From: Solobacterium sp.
Lineage (GTDB): Bacteria > Bacillota_I > Bacilli_A > Erysipelotrichales > Erysipelotrichaceae
NCBI GenBank assembly: GCA_016284975.1
Contig: JAEEPV010000022.1
Span: 1-6,247, forward strand
Direction: 5' to 3'
DNA: 6,247 nt
Made by a program: the position numbers and the translations under genes. The notes beneath the pieces are model-generated. The model ran no database searches and was not told the origin of the DNA. It saw only the letters and a program-made list of their open reading frames with translations. Below, piece by piece: positions 1 to 5,797 of the stretch (its first letter is position 1; every line of letters begins with the position of its first letter).

Positions 1-285
1 GCGCAAGCAATCACTCGTGGTAATTCATGCAAAACATATCCGTATGACAGCAGTGAATATGTCGCGTATTATGATCTGTTTTCACCCGGATGGAGAATCC
101 CGGCAGCACGGTATAACGAATCTGTTCTGATGGATTTTGAGGGCAGGAAGTTCCGGTGTCCAAAGGGTGATGATGAAGTCCTGAAAATGCAGTATGGCGA
201 TTACATGACGCCTCCGCCGGAAAATGAACAGATCACGCATCATCAGAACAATGTATACTGGCGAAACAAACCAGGTTCTTGACAA
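1..285 (+). CDS. LicD family protein, C-terminal fragment (5' end outside window)
   Basis: Frame 1 is open from the first base to a TGA at 283-285, giving 94 residues with no start inside the window. The end of the protein reads FRCPKGDDEVLKMQYGDYM, followed by TPPPENEQ and a THH motif. This is the characteristic LicD C-terminal pattern: a small F-x-x-P segment, a helix ending in YGDYM, then a PPP/HH tail. LicD proteins are cytoplasmic nucleotidyltransferase-fold enzymes. The best known transfer phosphocholine onto teichoic acids or other glycans, and others transfer other phospho-substituents. The exact donor cannot be told here because the catalytic N-terminal half is missing. The gene lies 55 bases upstream of a same-strand glycosyltransferase with no hairpin between them, so the two are probably co-transcribed. 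The family call is fairly firm; phosphocholine as the substituent is inference. Confidence 0.85.
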
Positions 286-340
286 TCCACTTAACGGGAA
301 AGCTGTTTATTACCGCATGGGAATATGCTATAAATCATAG

Positions 341-1606
341 GTGATGAAACGCTGTCTAGCAGTTACAGGTACATTTTTGCCTTACAACGATGTCACGACG
401 CAGTTGCTGTACAAACAGCTGCGTCTTTTGCCGTTTCAGTATGATGTCTGTGCACTGGAAGGGGACGGCTCAGATCCTTCGTTTGAGAAGAAAATCAGTG
501 CCGATCCAAATTATCAGAAGTTTAAGATCATATCTCCGTTCAAATACCGGGATGCCACGTTTTCCATCAAGAATGTGAATCTTATAAAAGCACTTCGTAC
601 GGTAGATCAGTATGTGAACTTTGCCATTAATATGTATGACAATCACGATGTTGTATATACTGCATCGCTTCCATGCTATACAACCAGAGTCGGGGTGGCT
701 CTCAAACAGAAGAACCCGAATATTAAATGGATTGCCAGTTTCTCGGATCCGATCAATCACAGCCCTTATAAATACGATAAAGAAACCATTCGTTCCTATT
801 ACCCGGTACAGCGGGAGTGTTTCTATATTTACTGTCATTATTATTTTGTGGATAAAGATGAAGCCAATGCGTTTGAACAGGCGGATTTACTTCTTTTTAT
901 CTGTGAAGAACAGCGGGATTTCATGATTGAACAGTACAACCGGTATTTTCACAATATTCCGGAAGAAGAAATCCGAAAGAAGTGCGTGATCGTACCGCTT
1001 TCTTATATCCCGGAATGGTATGAAACAGAACCTGAAGAAATTCGGGATCCGAAATCAGATACGTTTGTACTGGCTCATTTTGGAAGGGTTTATGGTTTGC
1101 GAATCATCAAAGAGTTTATTTATGCACTGAATGCGTTTCTTAAGGAACATCCGGATAGGAATCTTTTAGTTGAACAGTATGGAGAATTCCGCGCATCTGA
1201 CCGCAAACTGATTCAAAAGCTGGGTTTAGAGAACTACTTCATCATTCATGATAAGTATTCTTATGATGAAGGTTATCAGAAAATGGGAGAGGCAGATGCG
1301 GTGCTGCTGTTTGATACGATCATGCCCGATGATGAGATACAGCCGTATCTTCCAAGTAAAGTACTGGAATACTCGTTGCTGAAAAAAAATGTACTGGCGG
1401 TCACAACATCAAAAAGTCCGACCTATCGGCTGATGAAACAGACCGATTCGGTTGTCTGTCGATATGACCGGAATGATATCAAAAAGGGACTGGAAGATAT
1501 CCTAATCAACAAAAAGAAATCCATTATCGATTACTCGATCGTGAATGAAGAAGCTGTAAAGGATTTATTGAAACGAATTGACGATTTTGGACTGATCATG
1601 GAATGA
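341..1606 (+). CDS. GT-B fold glycosyltransferase (GT4-like)
   Basis: This 421-residue soluble protein, with no signal peptide or membrane segment, has a GT-B layout. The N-terminal Rossmann half begins MKRCLAVTGTFLPYNDVTTQ and contains a FSDPINHSPY stretch near residue 134. The C-terminal half begins near 241 (TFVLAHFGRVYG), followed by LLVEQYGEF (about 275-283). The nucleotide-sugar site is PYLPSKVLEYSLLKKNVLAV (about 335-354). This resembles the P-S-K-x-x-E-Y version of the GT4 donor motif; K340 and E343 are the likely conserved residues, replacing the classical E-x7-E. It probably adds a sugar to a lipid-linked surface glycan at the inner face of the membrane; donor and acceptor are unknown. 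A TAG at 338-340 directly precedes GTG 341 and ATG 344, so the start is one of these two. Neither has a convincing Shine-Dalgarno sequence. The gene probably belongs to one transcription unit with the licD-like gene and ends at the hairpin near 1629-1669. Confidence 0.85.
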   Translation: MMKRCLAVTGTFLPYNDVTTQLLYKQLRLLPFQYDVCALEGDGSDPSFEKKISADPNYQKFKIISPFKYRDATFSIKNVNLIKALRTVDQYVNFAINMYDNHDVVYTASLPCYTTRVGVALKQKNPNIKWIASFSDPINHSPYKYDKETIRSYYPVQRECFYIYCHYYFVDKDEANAFEQADLLLFICEEQRDFMIEQYNRYFHNIPEEEIRKKCVIVPLSYIPEWYETEPEEIRDPKSDTFVLAHFGRVYGLRIIKEFIYALNAFLKEHPDRNLLVEQYGEFRASDRKLIQKLGLENYFIIHDKYSYDEGYQKMGEADAVLLFDTIMPDDEIQPYLPSKVLEYSLLKKNVLAVTTSKSPTYRLMKQTDSVVCRYDRNDIKKGLEDILINKKKSIIDYSIVNEEAVKDLLKRIDDFGLIME

Positions 1607-1624
1607 AAAAGCATTCATAACTGT

Positions 1625-1679
1625 AAAAAAAGACCGGCTGATTATGATGTGATCAAAAAGCCTGTCTTTGCTTGTTTAT
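1625..1679. terminator. Bidirectional intrinsic terminator
   Basis: The arms are AAAGACCGGCT (1629-1639) and AGCCTGTCTTT (1659-1669), which pair at 10 of 11 positions. A further small TGAT/ATCA pairing (1639-1642 with 1653-1656) sits inside the loop. Read on the plus strand it follows the glycosyltransferase stop by about 20 bases, with a mediocre T-rich tail (TTTGCTTGTTT). Read on the minus strand the same hairpin is followed by seven uninterrupted Ts (complement of 1631-1625), a stronger terminator. It can therefore serve both the glycosyltransferase gene and the decayed minus-strand gene that ends at 1734. Confidence 0.7.
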
Positions 1680-1733
1680 TGTGATGAATATAGCTACTGC
1701 TCCGCAAGTCCTTCCTGATCAAACCGGAATTAT

Positions 1734-2042
1734 TCAAGATCCCCCTGTGGCAGTGAACTTGTGGTTGATATCTTCGCCGGAAACGATGTGGATATCCATC
1801 CCGTGTTCCAACCCGATTTCGCTGGTGTTCCGGAACTGTTTCAGTTGTTCATTGGAAACACCGTCATAAACGTGATAATAGTTTCCGAACTTCAAGGCCT
1901 CAGGTGTCGGACCGGCATGAAATCTTTCGCGGGCAACCGGACGTTATACATGTTCACCGTCTTCGCTGTCATGGATCACAACGGTATCATCATCTTCAAT
2001 TTCACATTCCTTTGCCTGTCTATCAAAATAAACAGGGTGCTA
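1734..2042 (-). pseudogene. Decayed minus-strand protein gene, family not recognised
   Basis: On the minus strand one frame reads as protein-like sequence broken by stops. After a TAG at 2042-2040 come 31 codons starting HPVYFDRQAKECEIEDDD and ending DSEDGEHV, then a TAA at 1946-1944. Then come 69 codons, RPVARERFHAGPTPEALKFG at the start and ending HKFTATGGS, to a TGA at 1736-1734. Upstream, the same frame continues as ILPFVPYAFF after another TGA at 2075-2073. Composition is balanced and acidic, as in a real soluble protein, and codon choice matches the neighbours. The plus-strand frames here are Cys/Phe/Ile-rich and look like shadows. A strong minus-oriented terminator (complement of about 1669-1625) lies about 65 bases past the last stop. 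All three stop codon types interrupt the frame, so recoding is an unlikely explanation. The true start is not visible; the 5' end may also be frameshifted, since an adjacent frame reads QNRQLFDEFCRS. I do not recognise the family. Confidence 0.55.
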
Positions 2043-2091
2043 AAAGAATGCATAAGGGACGAACGGCAAAATTCATCGAACAGCTGCCGAT

Positions 2092-2104
2092 TTTGTAATA
2101 CAAA
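2092..2104. promoter_or_regulatory. Perfect inverted repeat, possible operator
   Basis: TTTGTA-A-TACAAA is a perfect 6+1+6 palindrome ending 30 bases before the first candidate start of the membrane-fusion protein gene, where a repressor site for an efflux operon could lie. It also falls in the upstream region of the decayed minus-strand gene. No regulator gene is in the window, and I found no convincing -35/-10 pair around it on the plus strand. A palindrome this short could arise by chance in an AT-rich gap. Confidence 0.25.
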
Positions 2105-2134
2105 TGATGCTAAAATTATTTCACTATATCTAAG

Positions 2135-3847
2135 ATGCTTATGAAAAACGTATTTCTCTGGTTTAAGAATCATAAATTGGTTACCGTACTGTTGATACTG
2201 GTTTTAACTATCGGCGGTTGTGTGATCTGGGCGAATAAAGCGGTCAAGGGGCTGATGAAGGAAACAAAGCTTGAGACAAGGGACATTGTTACCTACAACA
2301 GCTTTGTGGGTACCGTTGAAGCGGATTCCGAATATAACGTCATTCCGAAAGTTTCCGGTTCGGTACAGTCGGTTCTGGTAAAAAAGGGGGATGAAGTTAC
2401 ACAGGGGCAGATCCTTGCAAAACTGGATTCCTCTGCTGTGGAATACTCGATTAAGCTTCAGGAAGCGACGCTTGGTCAAAGTGGTACAAGTTCCTATTAT
2501 TCAATCAGGGATGCGGAAACCAGTTATCAGAACTACAAAAAGACAGTAGAAGAAGGGCTGAACAGCTCTCTGATCAGTGCAAGTCATGCCAAGGATACAG
2601 CCTGGAACGTCTGGGATAAGGCAAAGAAAGCTTATAGCGATGGAGTAGCTTCCATTAATAACGGGATTTCTGCGGCTGAATCCGCAGTCAATACCGCAAA
2701 ATCCACAAGAGATATCGCAAAAGCAGCTTATGATGCGATTCCGGATAAAGAAACCGTCATTACGGAGTATCAGACGAAAGAAGCGGATAAAACAACAGCG
2801 GAAACCAATCTTTCAACTGCAAAAACAAATGAAGAGATCGCAAAGCTGGAATATGAACTGGATCCGACCAATCCCGATAAGCAGGCAGCTTATGAAACGT
2901 CTAAAGAGAATACAAAAAAAGCACAGATTGCCTATGATACTGCGGTGCTGAATCTGGAAACCATAAAACCGAAATATGAAGCGGTAATGGCAGCCAAGAA
3001 TGCTTATGAAACAGCGGAAAGTACATATAACACTGCAGTTGCGACGTTGGATAATTTGAAGAATACAAAAGATTCTTCGATTGAAACCCTGCGAAAAGCG
3101 GTGGCCGATGCCGAATACGAACTGGAGATGGCGAATATCACCTATGATTCAACCGTTCTGTCAGTTCAGCAGCAGCTTCAAACTTTACAGGACAGTGTGG
3201 AACGGATCAAAGCCACTTCAAACAACGCAAGCGGCCAGCTGGAACTGCAGCATACCAAAGACAGTCTGAAAGACTATACGATTACAGCTCCAATCAGCGG
3301 AACCATCACATCTCTTAACATCAAGGAAGGAGATATGGCAGCTGCCGGAACACCTGCAGCGGTAATCTCCAACGTGGATACGATGAAGATCGCAATCAAG
3401 GTGGATGAATACTCCATTCTGAATGTAGAAGCCGGAAAACCGGTACTTGTCTATATTGATTCCATTGATTCCACCTATGACGGTGTCATCCGTACCATTG
3501 CCAATACGGTCACATCCGTAAACGGGGTTTCCTATTATGAAGCGACGGTAAACTTCCAGTCGGATGCGAAGGTTCGCAGCGGTATGAGTGTGGAAGTTCG
3601 CCTTGTCAGTACAGATGAGAAGGGGGCTCAGGTACTTCCTGCAGAAGCCATTTCCTATCATGAGGATAATTCTGCCTATGTCATGGTGAAGACAAAAAAA
3701 GGAACCGAAGAACGGGACATCACGATCGGGGTATCCGATGGAGATTATGTACAGGTGACAGGCGGACTGACGGAAGAAGATACGGTTGTATATCTTCCGA
3801 TCAGTGAACTGGCAAACGGCCAGGTGGCGGTAGAAGTCAATGAGTGA
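2135..3847 (+). CDS. MacA/HlyD-like membrane-fusion (periplasmic-adaptor-type) protein of an ABC exporter
   Basis: The protein has 570 residues. A positively charged N-terminus and one hydrophobic segment (about 14-33) anchor it in the membrane with the rest outside. The first half of a biotinyl-lipoyl-like domain is at about 68-98 (PKVSGSVQSVLVKKGDEV, then GQILAKLD). Next comes a very long Ala/Lys/Glu-rich coiled-coil hairpin (about 115-375), containing degenerate repeats such as AAYDA, AAYETS, IAYDTAV and NAYETA. The second lipoyl half follows at about 380-412 (YTITAPISGTITSLNIKEGD), then the beta-barrel and membrane-proximal domains to the end. Family members assemble around MacB-type permeases and help extrude or stabilise substrate outside the membrane. 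The hairpin is much longer than I would expect for a MacA-type adaptor. The start is ATG 2135 or ATG 2141 (MKNVFLWF); neither has a strong Shine-Dalgarno. Residues 25-29 (TIGGC) fit a relaxed lipobox, so lipidation is possible. The stop overlaps the next gene by 8 bases. Confidence 0.9.
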   Translation: MLMKNVFLWFKNHKLVTVLLILVLTIGGCVIWANKAVKGLMKETKLETRDIVTYNSFVGTVEADSEYNVIPKVSGSVQSVLVKKGDEVTQGQILAKLDSSAVEYSIKLQEATLGQSGTSSYYSIRDAETSYQNYKKTVEEGLNSSLISASHAKDTAWNVWDKAKKAYSDGVASINNGISAAESAVNTAKSTRDIAKAAYDAIPDKETVITEYQTKEADKTTAETNLSTAKTNEEIAKLEYELDPTNPDKQAAYETSKENTKKAQIAYDTAVLNLETIKPKYEAVMAAKNAYETAESTYNTAVATLDNLKNTKDSSIETLRKAVADAEYELEMANITYDSTVLSVQQQLQTLQDSVERIKATSNNASGQLELQHTKDSLKDYTITAPISGTITSLNIKEGDMAAAGTPAAVISNVDTMKIAIKVDEYSILNVEAGKPVLVYIDSIDSTYDGVIRTIANTVTSVNGVSYYEATVNFQSDAKVRSGMSVEVRLVSTDEKGAQVLPAEAISYHEDNSAYVMVKTKKGTEERDITIGVSDGDYVQVTGGLTEEDTVVYLPISELANGQVAVEVNE

Positions 3848-4544
3848 GCAGAATGACATCATTCTCGATATGCACGGCATCGTAAAAGAGTATCCGATGG
3901 GAGAAGAAGTGTCGGTCGTGCTCAAAGGCATTGACCTGCAGGTAAAGCGGGGAGAGTTTCTGGCAGTGCTTGGGCCTTCCGGTTCCGGTAAGTCCACACT
4001 GATGAATATTATCGGCTGTCTCGATACCCCGACTTCCGGGGAATACTATCTTTCCGGCCGTCATATCGCAGACATGAGTGAAACAGAACTGGCAGGAATC
4101 CGGTCCAAAGAGATCGGATTCATTTTCCAGTCTTTTTATCTGCTGCAGCGTCAGGATGCCCTGGAGAATGTAGAACTTCCTCTGATTTATGCCGGAAAGA
4201 GTGAATCCGAGTGTAAGAAGCGGGCAGAAGAGATGCTTATCCGGGTCGGCTTGGAGGATAAGATGCATCATTATCCGAATCAGCTGTCCGGCGGTCAGCA
4301 GCAGCGGGTTGCCATTGCCCGTGCAATCGCCAATAATCCGACGATCCTGCTGGCAGATGAACCTACCGGTGCTCTGGATCAGGCAACCGGAAGACAGGTT
4401 ATGGAGATCTTTCACGAGCTGAATGAAGAAGGGCGTACGATCATCATGATCACTCATGATGCCAATATTGCGGCTCATGCCAGACGGATCGTACGGATTC
4501 TGGACGGTAACCTTCTGGAAGGCGGGGTGAATCAGGATGCTTAA
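3840..4544 (+). CDS. ABC transporter ATP-binding protein, MacB/LolD type
   Basis: This 234-residue protein is a complete single nucleotide-binding domain of the usual family length. Walker A is GPSGSGKST (45-53), the Q-loop Gln is in FIFQSFYLL (Q97), and the signature is LSGGQQQRVAIARA (149-162). Walker B with catalytic Glu is ILLADEPTGALD (169-180, E174), and the switch His is in MITHD (H206). Every catalytic element is intact. It hydrolyses ATP in the cytoplasm to drive the partner permease encoded next. The start ATG at 3840 lies inside the last codons of the membrane-fusion gene (ATGAGTGA overlap) and the end overlaps the permease start in the same way, so translation of the three genes is probably coupled. 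The family serves peptide, antibiotic and lipoprotein-release systems. The sequence does not reveal the substrate. Confidence 0.96.
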   Translation: MSEQNDIILDMHGIVKEYPMGEEVSVVLKGIDLQVKRGEFLAVLGPSGSGKSTLMNIIGCLDTPTSGEYYLSGRHIADMSETELAGIRSKEIGFIFQSFYLLQRQDALENVELPLIYAGKSESECKKRAEEMLIRVGLEDKMHHYPNQLSGGQQQRVAIARAIANNPTILLADEPTGALDQATGRQVMEIFHELNEEGRTIIMITHDANIAAHARRIVRILDGNLLEGGVNQDA

Positions 4545-5736
4545 GTTCAGTCTGATCCGTCAGTGCTTCCAGATGTCGATCCGCAATATTCAGGGAAACA
4601 AGCTTCGTTCCTTTCTGACGATGCTGGGTATTATCATTGGTGTCGGTGCAGTAATCGGTCTTATCACAGTGGTATCCGGTGTCGCGGATTATATGATCGG
4701 TCAGTTTTCCTCCATGGGTGCCGGATCGCTTTCGGTTTCCATTTTCGGAACACCGATGAAACAGGGGCTTTCCGAGACCAATCTGCAGGAGATCGCAGAA
4801 ATCGAGAATATCCAGAGTGTTTCACCGTCTGTTTCCGTTACTACCACGGTTGTTTCCGGAAATCATGTCAGTGAAAAGGTTACTGTAAACGGCAGAAGTG
4901 AACAGTTTTTCGTTCATCAGCCAGATATGATCAGACTGGGAAGACCGCTGCGTATTTCCGACATGGAAGGAACAATCAATGTCTGTGTGATCGACGGTAC
5001 CGCCGCAAAAGCACTTTTGCCGGGAGAAACGCCTCTGGGCGCCATCCTGAAGATCGGCGGTGTGCAGTATAAAGTGGTAGGGGTAGCCGGAAAGACCGAG
5101 GATATTTCTGCGGCTTTTTCCAGTTCCGGAGAGGAGGGAACCATTTATATTCCTTACCGGAATGCCCTTCGCATGAACAATACGAATACAATTTCCAGTA
5201 TTGATGTCTATGTGGGAGACACCGCAAAAATGAATGAGACGGTCGAAGCACTGACAAAATTATTGGAGAATGTTTTCAACCAGGCAGAGAACGCTTATTT
5301 CATCATCAATGTGGAATCTCTGCTGGATGCGATGAACACCATGACCGGAATGATGACGGCGATGCTGGCGGGAATTGCCAGTATTGCGCTTCTGGTAGGC
5401 GGCATCGGCATTATGAATATGATGCTGGTGTCGGTGACCGAGCGAAACGAAGAGATTGGTCTGCGAAAAGCACTGGGAGCGGAACCCGGTGTCATTCAGC
5501 TGCAGTTTTTAATGGAATCCGTGATTCTCTCCGTGATCGGAGGTGCGATCGGAATCCTGTTTGGCGAAACCATAGCTTACATTGCCTCCGTACTCATCAA
5601 GTATGATTTCTCACTGAATATCAATGCGATCCTGATTGGTTTCTTCTTCTCGCTTGCGGTTGGTGTGATCTTTGGCTGGGCACCGGCAAGAAGGGCAAGC
5701 AGACTGAACCCGATCGATGCCCTGCGAAGCGAGTAA
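4537..5736 (+). CDS. MacB/FtsX-family ABC transporter permease
   Basis: The 399-residue protein has the four-helix MacB layout. Helix 1 is at about 24-47, after the typical SIRNIQGNKLRSFLTMLGII lead-in. A large extracellular MacB core-like domain runs from about 50 to 265. Three C-terminal helices follow (about 272-297, 326-350 and 363-385). The FtsX-type region contains LLVGGIGIMNMMLVSVTERN, then EEIGLRKALGA and a final WAPARRASRLNPIDALRSE. Unlike E. coli MacB there is no fused ATPase; that is the separate upstream gene. These permeases do not form a classical channel. They couple cytoplasmic ATP hydrolysis to movement of the outer domain (mechanotransmission). ATG 4537 overlaps the ATPase stop by 8 bases (ATGCTTAA) and has a good GGGGTGA Shine-Dalgarno at 4524-4530, 6 bases upstream. 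A terminator begins 8 bases after the stop. The exporter family is secure; the substrate is unknown. Confidence 0.95.
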   Translation: MLKFSLIRQCFQMSIRNIQGNKLRSFLTMLGIIIGVGAVIGLITVVSGVADYMIGQFSSMGAGSLSVSIFGTPMKQGLSETNLQEIAEIENIQSVSPSVSVTTTVVSGNHVSEKVTVNGRSEQFFVHQPDMIRLGRPLRISDMEGTINVCVIDGTAAKALLPGETPLGAILKIGGVQYKVVGVAGKTEDISAAFSSSGEEGTIYIPYRNALRMNNTNTISSIDVYVGDTAKMNETVEALTKLLENVFNQAENAYFIINVESLLDAMNTMTGMMTAMLAGIASIALLVGGIGIMNMMLVSVTERNEEIGLRKALGAEPGVIQLQFLMESVILSVIGGAIGILFGETIAYIASVLIKYDFSLNINAILIGFFFSLAVGVIFGWAPARRASRLNPIDALRSE

Positions 5737-5759
5737 AAACGATAAAGCACCTTTGAAGA

Positions 5760-5768
5760 TGGTATAAT
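5760..5768 (+). promoter_or_regulatory. Extended -10 promoter inside the terminator loop
   Basis: TGGTATAAT is a perfect TGn plus TATAAT extended -10 element for the housekeeping sigma factor. No good -35 is visible 16-18 bases upstream (the sequence there is around CGATAA), which extended -10 promoters tolerate. A start near 5775 would give a leader of about 23 bases before the downstream glycosyltransferase ATG. Confidence 0.6.
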
Positions 5769-5781
5769 AGTCCTGTTTTTC

Positions 5782-5788
5782 GGAGGTG
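5782..5788 (+). promoter_or_regulatory. Ribosome binding site GGAGGTG for the GT2 gene
   Basis: A near-consensus Shine-Dalgarno sequence lies 9 bases before ATG 5798 and fixes that start. It is entirely within the 3' arm of the upstream terminator hairpin. It would be base-paired in RNA reading through from the ABC operon but free in RNA begun at the promoter in the loop. Confidence 0.75.
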
Positions 5789-5797
5789 CTTTTTGTT

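Larger units (their letters stand above)
5744..5795 (+). terminator. Intrinsic terminator of the ABC exporter operon
   Basis: AAAGCACCT (5744-5752) pairs perfectly with AGGTGCTTT (5784-5792). The stem can continue inward, allowing G-U pairs, to 5759/5777, making 16 consecutive pairs with a 17-base loop (5760-5776). The T-run TTTTTG follows at 5790-5795. It begins 8 bases after the permease stop codon. The 3' arm also contains the ribosome binding site of the next gene, and the loop contains a promoter element (described separately). Confidence 0.8.

Noticed and set aside
254..340. A frameshifted extension of the LicD protein through frame 2
   Set aside because: The frame 1 protein already ends with the usual LicD tail (PPP, HH, YW), and the frame 2 continuation has no recognisable LicD features.
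1734..2075. Stop-codon recoding or an alternative genetic code explaining the interrupted minus-strand frame
   Set aside because: All three stop codon types occur in the frame, while every neighbouring gene uses TGA, TAG or TAA normally as terminators or lacks internal stops. Simple decay is the better reading.
2108..2134. A sigma-70 promoter for the exporter operon around TAAAAT (2111-2116) or TATATC (2125-2130)
   Set aside because: No acceptable -35 lies at 16-18 bases from either hexamer; TTGTAA at 2093-2098 is only 12 bases from TAAAAT. The promoter remains unlocated.
1761..2144. A 127-residue plus-strand open frame in the gap
   Set aside because: It is rich in Cys, Phe and Ile, lacks a ribosome binding site, overlaps the next gene's start and lies antisense to a much more protein-like minus-strand reading. 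I treat it as a shadow of the decayed gene.
2720..3060. Possible DNA-level tandem repeat in the adaptor coiled-coil region
   Set aside because: The similarity is in protein composition and short motifs (AYETA, AYDTAV). I could not see a regular repeating nucleotide unit.
3218..4478. Long minus-strand open frames (3218-3997 and 3837-4478) opposite the adaptor and ATPase genes
   Set aside because: They lie antisense to genes with complete, conserved motifs, have shadow-like composition and show no start signals.
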